Shown here: positions 21,988-35,542 of the stretch, piece by piece
Numbering within the stretch: the stretch's first letter is position 1
Layout of the letters: each line of letters opens with the position of its first letter
NCBI RefSeq assembly: GCF_017654505.1
Contig: NC_054536.1
Location: 91,694,970 to 91,758,969, forward strand
Length of the DNA: 64,000 bases
Direction: 5' to 3'
Origin: Polyodon spathula
Lineage: Eukaryota > Chordata > Actinopteri > Acipenseriformes > Polyodontidae
Notes under the pieces: model-generated
What the model was told of the DNA's origin: nothing
Seen by the model: the letters and a program-made list of their open reading frames with translations, nothing else
Database searches by the model: none
Translations under genes and position numbers: made by a program

Positions 21988-24318
21988 AAGTACTGTGGAG
22001 TTTAATTACAGGACTTGTAGTATTAAATAGAGAACTTGGATATAGATGGACCTGAGGTCTTGCCCTGCTTTTTCAAATCAAGCAACATTTTCAGTACGTA
22101 AATGTCATGATTAGCTATGAACACATAGTTTACATACATAAATAAACAAACCCAGGCACAGGAACAACTTTAAACCTTAGAATATAGCTCAACTCCGGAA
22201 ATCTGACCACATTCCTCAGTTCACAACCCGACTACTGCAAGCTACAACTCACGTAGCCCCCTGATTACTTGAACACTAACTTAACTTTATAGGACTTGTT
22301 TTCATGTTTGCCAGCAATTTACAAAACAGGACTGGCTAATCACTGCGATTCACTTCTTTGTTATTTGCCCTCTCTGGCGTTTTACATAAAGTCTCACCAA
22401 TAAGAGCTATTACCTATGGGGTTTTGTTTAGCACCAGTGTCCACCATTAGGGGGCACTGTGTGGTCGATGACAGATGCAACCACACCCAATTGCTTCTCG
22501 TCGATCAATATGTTGAACACAGGCACGAGGGATTACGAACGTTTAATTCATAAACTTTATAATAACCCTGTACATAAATACGTGCTGTAAATACATTTTG
22601 CTAATAATAGTAATAGACCATGTAATGGTAGGATCCTCATTGAAATGTGCACAGTTATACATTTTTATTGAATAATGCAACCCTGGATTATGAGGCCCTG
22701 CTTTACATTATGTGGCTTACTGCATTTACACCTCTTAACTACACATTTCTAGGAAATCTACATTCTTTCAATAGTTAACTGTGGAATGATCATATCCATG
22801 CGTTGGGCCATGAATTGGACTTTGGTCAGAATTTATCAGAGGGTTTTTAAATGCATTTCAATGGACTAGATCAGTTATATAAAAAGCATGATTAGCATCA
22901 ATCTGGAGCATGCTTTGCGACACACTGTATATTTAAAGCTTTCGCATTTAAGTCATACAGCTGTGCAACACTAATTGACTAACTCCTTCTGAAGAGTGCA
23001 CCAGAAACACTTCTATGCCAGTTTTTAAAGCTTGCGCTGTGCTGCATGTTTGGCCCATTGTGTATGAATCAGTTCTCAGATGTGTGTCTCCAATCTTTTT
23101 CTAGCCACCTAGTGTTTAACCCTTAGTGAGCAGCTGTATCATTCTGAAGCCAAAATGTATAAAAAGGGGGAAATGCTGGCAAGCTCAGTTCACTATAATT
23201 TAGCAGAGCAGAACAAGATGTCATCCTGGCATTGCTTATTGCTAAAATAAAATTAAAAAAAAATAAGAACCCAATCAACATTAACATTTCAGGGAAACCA
23301 TTCTGTGACAGTGTTGAGACCCAAATAAATCATTGCATGTTAACAATATATACCTGTTCAATCAGAATCAGCTGAAAGCTGTCATCTCGGCAGATGAGAA
23401 ATCCACACGTGGTCTCACCGAGCCAAGCGTACTCAAGTTAATCAGATGGCTGAGCTTTGTTCTATTTAGGTACCATTTCAACTCACTCTATTTGTATTAT
23501 TTTTAAATGCCTTTATTGATTTATTTCTCACAATTTCACCACTGATTTTCTACCCAGTTTGAAATGTCCACTATGTGTCCAGCCTCTTTCCGTTCAGTAC
23601 TGAAGATCAACAGATCTCCATTTCTACTGTCAAGCCTCTTTTCACCCACCAACCTAAGCAACGGATGTAAAACCAACCAAGAACCCTAGAGTCAAGGGCC
23701 AAGCCTGGCAAAAACTGAACTGAAAAGGACCCTCTGAACCAACTGATATAACAGGGTTGTGAAGTCTGAGCCCTTAAGATGAAGTTCAGTCTGAATATAG
23801 TACGCTCCTGAGCTTGGATTCACAGTGCCTCAGGGAGCTACTGTACAGCTAAAAGTGCAGCTTCATAAAGATGAATGAAAACTACTCAATAATGTCAAGT
23901 TAACATATTTAATTGCAATACATCCCCCCAATGCGTGCAGTTCTTTAAATAAAACACACAAATCCAGTATTGAACACAACTGTGTTGTATTTAACAACAC
24001 GAACACGTTTGATGAACTCTGTTGCAGCTCTCAACTCCTTATTACTAGTGGCACACGCAATAAACACGTCATGCTAGCAGTAAACTGTGTGCGTTTCAAA
24101 CTGAAAGCTTATTCAGAGATATATTTCCATTTGGTAATAAAAATATTACTAATTAAAATGCTCAAAACTATAGATTGTGCATGTCCCGTGTAAGTAGCTG
24201 CCAGTCTGTTTTTCATTCAACAGTTCCTTCCATTTTCTTGACAGTTTTTGTAGATTTGGTATTCGGTCGAATCTTTTAAGACTGATTTGGTGTTCGGCCG
24301 AATCCCAAAAACACACAC

Positions 24319-24322
<4 letters not shown>

Positions 24323-24403
<81 letters not shown>
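24323..24403. repeat. (TA)n tract, first of twin tracts
   Basis: About 40 TA units, preceded by two related GATTTGGT-ATTCGG(T/C)CGAAT blocks at 24250-24306. Confidence 0.97.
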
Positions 24404-24406
<3 letters not shown>

Positions 24407-24502
24407 TGCGGCTACTGTGTTGCTGCAGAAGCAGCACACTATTGCAACATTCATACTCAAACCCTGTGTAAGACAAACACCGTTTTTTATTTGGCATCAC
24501 AC

Positions 24503-24504
<2 letters not shown>

Positions 24505-24588
<84 letters not shown>
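24505..24588. repeat. (TA)n tract, second of twin tracts
   Basis: About 42 TA units, 101 bp after the first tract. The nonsense Tyr-Ile reading frames here are artefacts. Confidence 0.97.
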
Positions 24589-24593
<5 letters not shown>

Positions 24594-26984
24594 TTATTTA
24601 TTTTAAAAAGCCAAACAGTTTTTTTTATTTGTTTTGGCAACAACAGGTATTTCATTACTGTTCGACTCTGCAAGGGGTTTTGCAACTCCAATGTCTGTAA
24701 TTCCCCAGGGAATATTACTGGCATTCCCCTGCATAGCTCATGTCCAGGCACATTATAAAAAACAATGGTAGATAGATCACAAGCACACAACCTTCCAGTA
24801 CAGCGCACTGTATATAGAGGCCATGGCTTGGGCCTGTTCCCAGCAGGCTAGGATTCAAGTGCTAGAAGCACCCTGATGCTTTTAGGCCCTGTTCTCAAAG
24901 TCGGGGGATCCAATGCAGCTCAGCTTCTCGTTTTAACTCATTGAGTGCCATTGTCCTCAATCTACAGTAATTACTTTTTGAAGGACTTAGGAGGTATCTA
25001 TCTGCCTTTTATTTAAATTTTTCTTTAAACTATATTGTTATGATAACTTACTCTAATTCTGTCAACAGCAAAAGTGAACTCGAAATGTAATGTATTAAAT
25101 TTGAAACAGAAATACAGCTTGTGTTCATTTGGTACTTAATGGGTTAAGACAGGTTTTATTTTCAGAGGTAGAGGCGTTATTAAATATTTCTGTGGTGGTA
25201 AGGAACATATGGGAAGGAAAATGAGCAGTCGTTCTATCCCTAGGGGAAGAAGATCCATGGAAACCAGATGTTACATCTCAGTGAATTCACCCTGTGTGAA
25301 TACAGTATTAATCCTGTGCATTAAAATATTACCAAGCACATTTGAAAGAATATGACTGACCTTAGCCAAATACATCAGTATATCTAACTGTGGACAGGGT
25401 TGCCCACTAGCTCCAGAATTTACAGACACTAAGCCAGGTTTTTTAACTCGCCTCTCCAACAGCAAAGTAATTGATTTTATTGAACACGTAATGTGAGTGT
25501 AAATTGCGTGAGCTGTCGCTAAAGGAATGGAATTGTTTTGCTAACTGTTACTGAAAGCACACCCCTGTCTGGGGGTGGGAATTACCGTGAGGATCATTTC
25601 CATCAATCAGACCTATACAGCTTGCTGATTTGCTGTATTTGTCCGATTAGGGCGGGACTGTGCAAAGCAAAAATAAGTATTACATTAATAGAAACTTAAC
25701 CACAAGGTTAAACTAGAAAGAGTGCAGGTCAGTGCATAATTCTCTATGGAGTTGCTCTATTTTGATACATATTGTTTACCAGATAACATTTCAAACAATA
25801 TGATTTTAATACATGTTATGATGCTCTCCGAATAAAATCGCCACGGCAATGAAACAATTGAACACATTTATTGAAGCCGCTCACACAGTTCACACCCACT
25901 TGTTGACTTAACATCAATTCATCTGTGGTTTAAAGGGAGTTAAAAAACCTGCCCTGGCTTAAGGTGTCCATAAATTCTAGAGCCAGTTGGCACCCCTGAC
26001 TGTGGAGTATGTACAGTTGACATAACTAAGCAGGCAGCCCTGCAGCGAGCAGAGTAGAAAAATGGAAAATCTGCAGCTGTGGTTTCCAACTGTAAACTGA
26101 ACACCTGCATCCACTCCAAATTAACTGTCTATGCTCATGCAGAGGGATGGTTCCAATCAGATACCTGTGTGAATATAGCCCAGAGAAGACAAGTGCTGTG
26201 CAGTCTGTGCTATAGTTTCTATCCCTTCTACGTCAATTAAGAGGTGTCTGATTTTTCATAGATAGTTACAGTAGAGGCACTGCATACACTTTCTATTTGG
26301 TAACTCTTAGTTTGCACTGTATTTAAGTGGCTCTGGGATCTACTGATCTGAATGGTGACGGATATAAACAACTCTGGTCGTGTAGATAATTCAAATAAAC
26401 CAACATACCATTGAAGTGTTGGCTTATGTTATAGTATTTACTAGCCTATAAGAACATCCGTTGTTTTCTTGCAGTTTCTTACACCAGCATGTTTAGCAGT
26501 TTTACGTTGTCATCAAAACATTAATTCCTCTTTATTCACTACAGCTTTTAATATCTTACATCTCAGACTTCAACAAGGATCTAAATGTTAACATTTTTGA
26601 GTGGAATGAAATTAATAATACCTGTACACCTTTTTTTTAAGTTATTAAATCAACTCTTCATCTGTGTGAATTACGCCACAAGCATTTACCGGTGTCATCA
26701 GAAAGGGCGTTATGAGAAACAATTTGCATGCCAGCTAGAACAGAATTAGACTTGTATTAATTACAATTCTCACATTGGGGGGAAAAAAAAGTGTTAAACA
26801 ATCTTCACTACAAATGTGTTGTTGCAAATGGATTTGTTCTCAGGGAGAATGAGTAGTTATTCTTTTCCAACACTTGCCAGTGTGCCAGAAAACCTGCCAT
26901 GAACAAAGCAGAACTGGAATGAGACCTCCAGAACTGTATAATATTTCAATAAAATTACTAATGTGTGTACAAGCACAGGACACA

Positions 26985-27500
26985 TATGCATGCTGCAGGA
27001 TAACACATAAGCCCCTTTCGCACTGGCATGTTCTACCCAGGTCAAGACCCGATGCCATGCGGGTCAGCTACAGAATTTCACACTGCTTTCGATAAAGCAG
27101 GGTTGACCTGGGTGACAGATGTAAGTATACAATGCACGTATCAATGCCCCTGAAGCAGCCTGTTACAACGTTTCCATCCAAGCTTCTCTGGATTGAACCA
27201 TCTGCCCAAATGTTGATTAGAGCAAATGTTTCTTCATCCCTGCTGCAATCTGTCTGACTGTGCATATCAAGCAACACAATTCTAGCTAAAAAGAATAAAC
27301 AGAAATATTCCTTGTGTAAGTGAACCTTCACGCTGACGTGGCTGTTTGTTATTTCGTCTGTCTACAAACAGCTGTCACGCATTTTGTCTCGCTCAACCCG
27401 GGTAAAAGCATGTCAACCCACATCCTGAGGTGGGTCGTTGGGACCCGGGTACCCGGTTTCACACTACGCAGGATTGTGACCCAGGGGCTATAGAGTGGTT
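26985..27500 (-). mobile_element. DNA transposon remnant with SANT/Myb-like coding fragment
   Basis: On the minus strand a reading frame contains SRDEETFALINIWADGSIQR followed by SLDGN, which matches the start of a SANT/Myb-like domain as found in the second protein of Harbinger-type transposons and in MSANTD genes. The edges carry related motifs, GCCCCTTTCGCACTGG at the left and GGTTTCACACTACGCAGG with CCAGGGGC at the right, consistent with decayed inverted ends. The downstream coding sequence is lost. Confidence 0.6.
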
Positions 27501-28799
27501 GGAGAATGCATTCCAATAAATAGTTAGGTATAAATATTCTGCTTTTATGCTGAGGCATGAAGGCATTCTTTAAACATGGTCAGAAAAAAACAGCATGGTT
27601 GCATTTATATTTGTAATCCATATCTTCTTAGCTGAAACTTCATGGGTCTACTCTAGGTTAAATACACTTCTGTTATTTTCTTGGAAGTAATGGTGCAATG
27701 GTGTTGGGCAATACTAGATCATATGAGTGTGCATCACTTAACAGTTATCATAAGAATGGTGCACCACTTAACAGTTATCATAAGAATGAAACAAATATGT
27801 TTGGGGTCATGTTAGACTACATTACAATTTCTACAAATAGTCAACAATCATTTAATGCAAATACTACAGAAGAAATTGGTGTTTTGTGCTAATAAATGTA
27901 ATATAAAAAATACGATATTAATGTTAATGAGTAACGCATCAGAAAACAAAATACGGAGGCGGCTTATACTGGTGAACGGGAACGGGAACATATACTGTAC
28001 AATACAATAACTGCATGTCTTTTTAAAATCATAAGTGATTGATCATGCTGTACACTGCTCAATCAGTGTAACCGTAACATTCCATATTCCTTACTTTCGA
28101 GTACAGTACAGTGATCGGTAACAAAAGACACCACTACCCGAGTACACAAACAGCAACATGACTGACCTCCGAGAAGACGAATAAACACGTCATTACCGGA
28201 ATACACAAGCAGCAACGTGACTTCCTGCAGAGAAAAAACGAACCACAACATTAATGCCCAATCTCGTATCATCGTTGACATACAGGCAGCCATTTTCAAA
28301 GAAGTGTCATTAGCTTCCTGAGGAATTTGAAAAGAAGCTTTTATAATTTCAGCATTTCTAACAAACAATACCAGCTTAGACAGATCGGAAATGCTGATCA
28401 GACCCCTGTATTTTTCGAAATGCCAAGCAATACCACAGTTCACAAACTGGGAGAAAAACAGGTGTGAGTAATCACTACTGGAAATGAGAATCAGCACATA
28501 ACTGTAATGCTCTGTGTGATAGATGTTTTATTTTTTCCTCAAATTGAGGGTGGGAAATTTAGGCAGCGTTTTAAATTGGAGGGCTTCTTAATTAGAAGGA
28601 ATCTGGTATTTGATGTATTTTCTATTTCAACTTGCGTCTGAATAGCAGAACCTTCAATACCTTTTTCTCACATTCATAAACAAAGGAAGAACCATCACAG
28701 CTCTTTTTGTATTTTATTAGATTCATTTTATACACACATACAAAACACACACATTGTCAGGGTCACTGTGAAAAGATCAACCATGCTTCTAGTCATGTT

Positions 28800-28800
<1 letters not shown>

Positions 28801-28856
<56 letters not shown>
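28801..28856. repeat. (TAA)n microsatellite
   Basis: About 18 TAA units. Confidence 0.97.
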
Positions 28857-28860
<4 letters not shown>

Positions 28861-28980
28861 TAATAAATAATTCAGATCCCTTGGCTAGAGCATTTAAAGT
28901 AATTTGACAATGTAGAGGGTAAAGTGGATTCATGTCAAAGCAATCCAGAAAGGTCATAATTAATTATTCCTGAATGTGAA

Positions 28981-29733
28981 TTAAAGAGTATAAATATAGC
29001 GTTATACATGCCCATGTGTTGCTACAATGTAGCAAGTAATGTTAAAACTGTACAATGCACTTGTAAGACCTCATCTTGAATATTGTGTGCAGTTCTGGTC
29101 ACCTCGCTATAAAAAAGATATTGCTGCTCTAGAAAGAGTGCAAAGAAGAGTGACCAGAATTATTCCGGGCTTAAAAGGCATGTCATATGCAGACAGGCTA
29201 AAAGAATTGAATCTGTTCAGTCTTGAACAAAGAAGACTACGTGGCGACCTAATTCAAGCATTCAAAATTCTAAAAGGTATTGACAGTGTCGACCCAAGGG
29301 ACTTTTTCAGCCTGAAAAAAGAAACAAGGACCAGGGGTCACAAATGGAGTTTAGAAAAAGGGGCATTCAGAACAGAAAATAGGAGACACTTTTTTACACA
29401 GAGAATTGTGAGGGTCTGGAATCAACTCCCCAGTAATGTTGTTGAAGCTGACACCCTGGGATCCTTCAAGAAGCTGCTTGATGAGATTTTGGGATCAATA
29501 AGCTACTAACAACCAAACGAGCAAGATGGGCCGAATATCCGGCTTTACCTGGAAGAGGCAACCATTCTTATATTATAAGAATACAAGAAAACTGTTTAAA
29601 TAGCGTACCTGTCATTTTTCTTTTCATTGTTAACATCCTGTTACAACTTTAAAGTTTGTTTCAAAGCTCTGTTCAAAATATCCGCTCTAGTGCACTGGGG
29701 TTTGACATCTGTCCTTACTGCAGGAAGAGCAAT

Positions 29734-29770
<37 letters not shown>

Positions 29771-30056
29771 AAAAAAATAACAAGTGCTCTAGCTTTTCTG
29801 TTCCGTACCATATCCTGGATCGTTATTGCTGTATTACCCGTTTGACAATGTGGGCAATAATCCTGACATAATCAGTACACTAGAGAGGACATTTTGAAAA
29901 CAGCTTTGAAACAAACTTTAAAGTTATAAGTGTAAAAAGTTGTCAGGATGTTAACAATGAAATAAAAATTACAGGCGTGTTATTTAAACAGTTGTAGCAA
30001 CCCATGGGGACGTGTAACGCTATATTTACCAGAACGCCGCTACTTACTCTTTAAGC
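28981..30056. mobile_element. Fold-back DNA element with ~150-bp arms, split by a CR1
   Basis: The left arm is 28981-29026 plus 29589-29683; the right arm is 29888-30056 in reverse. Shared sequences include TAAATATAGCGTTA, TTTCATTGTTAACATCCTG and CTTTAAAGTTTGTTTCAAAG. The centre (29684-29887) has an A32 run. The left arm is interrupted exactly where CR1 fragment 2 sits, so the element is older than that insertion. Confidence 0.8.
29036..29535 (+). mobile_element. CR1-clade LINE fragment 2 (intact C-terminal frame)
   Basis: A 156-codon open frame at 29039-29509 encodes the CR1 reverse transcriptase C-terminus: LVRPHLEYCVQFWSPRYKKD, ALERVQRRVTRIIPGLKGMS, RTRGHKWSLEKGAFRTENRR and RVWNQLPSNVVEAD, ending LLDEILGSISY. 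It is about 90% like fragment 1 but unbroken, hence younger. The 5' end is truncated and the TTCTTATG tail is replaced by CCATTCTTATATTATAAG. Confidence 0.93.
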
Positions 30057-33000
30057 CTATGGGAAAAAAAAAAAAAAAAAAAGAGTTTAATTCAATTAGG
30101 AAACTAATAACTTGTGAGAAATTCCTTCAGGAGCCAAATACCCTAACTCCTTGAGTCTGACAGCTAATGTTTTGTGTAAAACGTGTTCACTCTGTATGAA
30201 ACACGCTAATCCCGAATGCAATTACCTTTCCATGCAGTCAGCAGAGCACTCACACTCCTCATAGGAATGCAGTGAGTCCTCAGCTCTTTCCACTTGGGGT
30301 CATAGTCCTCAGTGATAAGGAGGAGACCCAGAACTCCAGAGAAATCCAGCAATTACTGGTGAACTGGTGACTTGGAACACATACTGGGGTCCATTGTAAT
30401 GACCTAATAATGCAGCTCTACTGATGCAGCAATGTTACTATACACCAATAAATCAGCCTTTGGGGAAAATACCAAAATAATGAAATTGTTAAAAATCATT
30501 CATGTTACTTGTTTTCTAATTTTATTGGCTGTTTCTTTTTTTATATTACACCCTTGAAGCTTATTTTTTTTTTTTTTTTTAAGTTTGAGCTCAGCTGGTT
30601 CATACTGTAGCAATATGTTTTTTACAAACACCATTAAAACATGCTTCCAAGTAGTTCCTCTCAATGACTCTCACACCCTTACCTTTTCCTAGAGAGAATT
30701 ATTTATTTTGCACACCCTACCTTTAAGAGGCAAAGTATTTACTGTTTACCCAGACAGCTGAAAAGTAAGCCCAACCAGCTCTGGCTGGCTTTAGACCAAA
30801 TGTTGACCGTAGATGGAATTGCTACAGTGCTACAGTAGTCCTGAATCAAGATTAGCCACTGATAGACCTATTGTAGACTCCAGTCTCACCCCACCTCTTA
30901 TATTAGTCTGCTGCTAGGCAGCTATGACTGAGTGAAAATGTAGGCCATTATTAATTAGTTGCAATAGTATGAAGGCTATCTTCAATGTTGACAAAAAGGG
31001 TCTAGAAATAGGAGTTGGTTGTTAAGATGGTACAGCCAACTACAGTCATTCTGATGCACTTTTTACCAACACAATCTAAGCAGTTCCTCAATCTATTTTC
31101 ATCACTGCTTCCAATACCCTGACAGACTCATAGTGCCTCTGAAAACAGGAAGTTTGAATTAACCCCGTCTTGTGAAGGAACTGTGCTGAAGTTTACAATT
31201 GTTGAGTCAGATTATTTTCGATTTTCAACACACTGACTTGTGGAATGTGTCTTAACATTTGAATCTCTTTCAAGACCTTTTGCTACTTTTTCATGTAAAA
31301 TATGTGTGTAAGCATGCATTCTGGAACTAGACAGGACCAATAAAAACAAATACAACTCATGTTATACAGTGCCTGGTCATGTTATGGGATTTGAGGGTAT
31401 TTTATCAAGTTTTCCAGGTAGAATTATTTCAAAGCATATTTTGTTGGTGGATCTAGAACCAAAACCATTTATTTCTGTTTCTCCCTTGGCCACTATGGTA
31501 ACCACCTACAGAGGAATTCCAGCTAAGGCAATCATATCTGTGAAATTCAAGCATCGGAAAGCACATTTCAACAGAAAGACACACAAACTGAAATAACTAA
31601 ACCAGTCTATTGGAGTCAGAACTGGAGAAGCAGCGAGATGTAATAGGCTGATTTAAACTGTTAAAATGAGCACACAGGAAAAGATGACTTCATTTCATAC
31701 CAGTCACTGCCTTTCTACAGCCACAGAAACCGGTTTTACTAATTTTCCATCCTGCTGCTTGAGCTGTGTGTTGCTTAGGGCAAAGGGGGACTCGACAGCC
31801 TCTGCTAATTACTGATTAAGCACAGATCTATTCAGAGCTTCAGGCCACAGAATGACAGACAAGTCAATCAAAGTAATGTAGCATCAAAATAAGCAGACAG
31901 CTTGGAAACAACATAACCGAGAGGAAATGAATCGCTCAAACAGGAAGTTGTGGATGCGTGTGTAACCCTACAGCGTACACTTATTATAAAGGCAATTCTA
32001 TGCACTAGACTTTTAAAAATGAATTCCTTGTGGACAGCTGTTAAAACACTACCAACAACTAAAGATAATACACTCTAAGCCTCGAAGAAACCAAAACCAA
32101 CCCGGGAGAGAGAAAAAAAAAAAACAAAAAAACCCTTACTTAATAAATCTTTATTAACTATTTATTTTTCTGCAATAAGGCACCAAATTAAACAAAATCA
32201 ATAAAGCTAGATCTAATCAAGACAGTGCAACAATAGCCAATATTGAAATTCTAGTAAGTGAACCCTATCTATATCTCACTGTTAGGGGTGGGCTGAAAGT
32301 GGGAGGGGATTTAGAAACTAATAAATTGCTTGTGAGTCTCTGACTTGAAGCAGCCCTTGGCTTTTATTACCATGAGTGAAGTAATCTGGCACACAATATA
32401 ATGACAGATATTTTATTTCAAACATTTAATCTTTAAAATAAATGTTCATTATTTATTTTCTGAATTATCACCACAAACCATTTGGATAATGGTATGTCAG
32501 CTGTCCGATAAATAAGAAAATCAGTGCTGAGGCAGACTATGAATTTTATATCAGCTAGAACAAATTTCATTTGAAAGGATGACATCTGCAAACTATTCAT
32601 TACTGTTTATAAAAAAAAAAAATAATAATAAAAATTAAAAAAAACTTCCTTCAAACTGCTTTCAGACAAATGTAGAAATTAGCTGAACTAACCAGACTGA
32701 AGCTAGGGACATACGATTAGCTCTCTCTGCCCTTGGACTTCAAGCTTTCATAAAAAAGCTATTGTTACTTTGACAAGAATAAGCATACAATGAAAAGAGA
32801 AGGAAACATGTTAAAGGGTTTTGGTTTTCCTGTTGTTGAAACTCTATCACAATACAGTGCATTTTAGCCACTCCTTGTGATGGGTAGTCATAACTACAGG
32901 AGGAGTTACTGTTCATTCAGGGAACCTATAGGAAATAGACAATGTCTCAAATATATATAAAATACATGGATGAAGGCTATAATTGTATCCTGAGCCATTC

Positions 33001-33432
33001 GAAAAAAGAAAAAAAAGGCATAATACCACAGTAGTGACATCAAAAAATGATCATTCCTCTAGGAAAATATACTTGAACTTTGACCCATTCCACTCCGAGA
33101 CCATCACTTTCAATTCAAACACAAAATGTCTTGTTTTCAGTCACACAACAACACCTACAGTACAGAAATGTTCATTAATAATCAACAAAATGAGAATACA
33201 TTAAAAAAAAAAAAGATGTAAAACTGGAGAGGAACAGGAAATTAAAACAAGGTAAAGGTAATCATCCAAATAAAGCTGAAGCTCTAACGGATAACAGCAC
33301 AGAATGTTTGTACAGCACTGAAACACTACGCTTAAAAAAAAAAAAAACAGAACTGTACTGCTGAACCTCGTCTTCTTTAATATCAGCATCACAAGGGTAT
33401 CCATGTACTATAAAAAATAATAGAAGGGCCTC

Positions 33433-33560
33433 TTCAGTGAGTTACAGGAAAACAATTCAATCTCAGCTTTCTGTGACAGTTTATAAACTCGACCTTCGGT
33501 CTCTTAATTTATGATGTCACAGAAACCCTAGATGGAGTTATTTTCCTGTAACTCACTGAA
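33433..33560. repeat. Hairpin MITE with perfect 20-bp ends
   Basis: TTCAGTGAGTTACAGGAAAA at 33433-33452 and its exact reverse complement at 33541-33560. A second internal stem (CTTTCTGTGACAG with GTCACAGAAAC) extends pairing. The size of ~128 bp and the structure fit a miniature inverted-repeat element or a long stem-loop. Confidence 0.85.
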
Positions 33561-33577
33561 GCCCATCTATTTATTTA

Positions 33578-33692
33578 TTTCTCTCTCTCTCTCTCTCTAT
33601 AGATATACATAATACATGTCACACATATATATATATAGATATATATATATATATATATATATATAGATATATAGATATATAGATATATATAT
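33578..33692. repeat. Compound (TC)n/(TA)n/(TAGA)n microsatellite
   Basis: (CT)n at about 33581-33598, followed by TAGATATA repeats and TA runs to 33692. Confidence 0.93.
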
Positions 33693-35542
33693 ATAATGGC
33701 ACAGGATTTTTTAACAACAAAACTGCACATATTTTCAATATTTCTGGTAGACTATGGCAAAATTATGAGCTGTTGAACACAAATAAGAACATTTTCTGAA
33801 CAATTCTGATTTCATTTTATTAATTTCCAAAAAGCTTGGCTTGTAATCTACTGATAGTATAATACTAGTATATAAAAAGATGGAAATCATTAAGGGAAGT
33901 TTCAAGTACATTACTACTCTTCCAATGTATTCCATCCTAGTTCAGTCTATGGATTGTACACAATTTCTCCAAGCCGGTTAAAAAGCCTGAAGAGAATAAT
34001 GAAAACAAGTAATGAAAATGTCATTCAGACACACAATTCTATCCACCCACAAAGCCAATTAAACAAATGTCACTATTATTTGCAGATGGTTAACGGTCAT
34101 TACTCATGCCACTGTGCATGCAGTGCTGTGTGTGTGTGTGTATATATATATATATCAGTTACTGACATCAATCTGATGCATCCATTAGAATCAGTACTTG
34201 TACTGGTTGGCTTGTAAACACAGCTTGCATAAGTCAGAAATTACATCAAAATGAAATGTGGGAGCCACTAGTTATTAGATTTTAACAGCAATATTTTCCT
34301 TAGTCTGCTGTACATTATAGAAAGTATTGACTAAGGGAACAAAATGCTCTCTATCCATCTCATGGTGTTCTCAGCCTGAATAGAATGATATTCCTTTGAT
34401 GCAAATAACTATAAGTTAGCTCATTACTGTCTATAAATTTATAAAGAATCCCTCACAAAAAACAAACACATGATCAGTGATTGTCTTTAAACTCATTTTC
34501 TAAATAGCTAAGGTTTGCCCCTGACCCACCATCGACATACAAAAACAAACCCGAGGGGTCCTAATGTGTTCCACAATGCACCCAAACCTCCTGTAGTATC
34601 AAAGAAGACTATGCAGTCACACATCCTCATAAAACTCCAATCCAATTTAAATGGAAAACCACTCTGAGCAACAGATACCCCAATATTAAAGACAGCCCAG
34701 CTCTGAAAGCTAAAAAAGACCTAACAGACAGTCCCCTGATAATTTCACGCCTCATCTGTTTCAGAATTGATGTAAGTCTACGGTCAGTTCTTTCAGTGCT
34801 ACCCGGGCCAAGGATTTCAAGGCTCACAGTGAGCTACTGTACATCATGCAGGCAGCTTGCATCACAAGCCTCTACATTTAGATTTCATAAGCAAGATGCT
34901 ATGAAAAGATCTCACGTGAAAAAAAAACAGAATAGTACTGTATTACCAACGTACTGTCTAAATACAACAGCTTATCTAATCAGTAATACATCCCAGCACA
35001 GAGGTTTGTAATATTTCTTTTTGCATTTAATTGAGTTGCAAATACATAAATTGCACAGAGGTTTGTCAGATTTATTTCTTCAGATTTTCAAACCACTTGG
35101 CTTATAACGTCCTCTGAAACGATCACAGTCTGCATATCAAGCTAAAAGGATTTTTAACAGCTTTCCAAAGCAGCCTGGCATGATGGCTCTTAATATAAAG
35201 TATCTTTGTAAAACTGGTAACCCCTGTACTTCAAGCAGCTGGCAAAGGGTTAAGGGGTAGGGGATAATACATTAGGAGCAGACTAGTTAATAAAGTAAAA
35301 CCTGGAAAGAGTTTAATACATAAACCATTTTCAGAAAAGAGTAAGGTTACCACATGTTAATAAGACAGATCTAATTTTCATTTCGTCAAACCCTAACTCA
35401 CAGTACTGCATACACTGCACCAGTAAAATAATCGACTTGACACAACATTGTATACTGTATTACACCTTTCACGTCTCCAGAAAAAAAGGAAATATAAAAC
35501 ATTACAAAAGCCATACAATGACGTAAGAGCTTAACAACTTAC

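Larger units (their letters stand above)
21003..35542 (-). other. RFTN1: RFTN1 intron 1 (14.5 kb)
   Basis: A long first coding intron. Named elements are at 21615-21987, 24323-24588, 26985-27500, 28801-28856, 28981-30056 and 33433-33692. The stretches 22000-24240, 24810-26980, 27560-28680, 30100-33420 and 33700-35500 contain only ordinary AT-rich sequence with short poly(A) or poly(T) runs. Confidence 0.85.

Noticed and set aside
24149..24758. Tyr-Ile repeat proteins around the TA tracts
   Set aside because: Translation of (TA)n only; similar artefacts at 21-212, 40158-40364 and 52392-52574.
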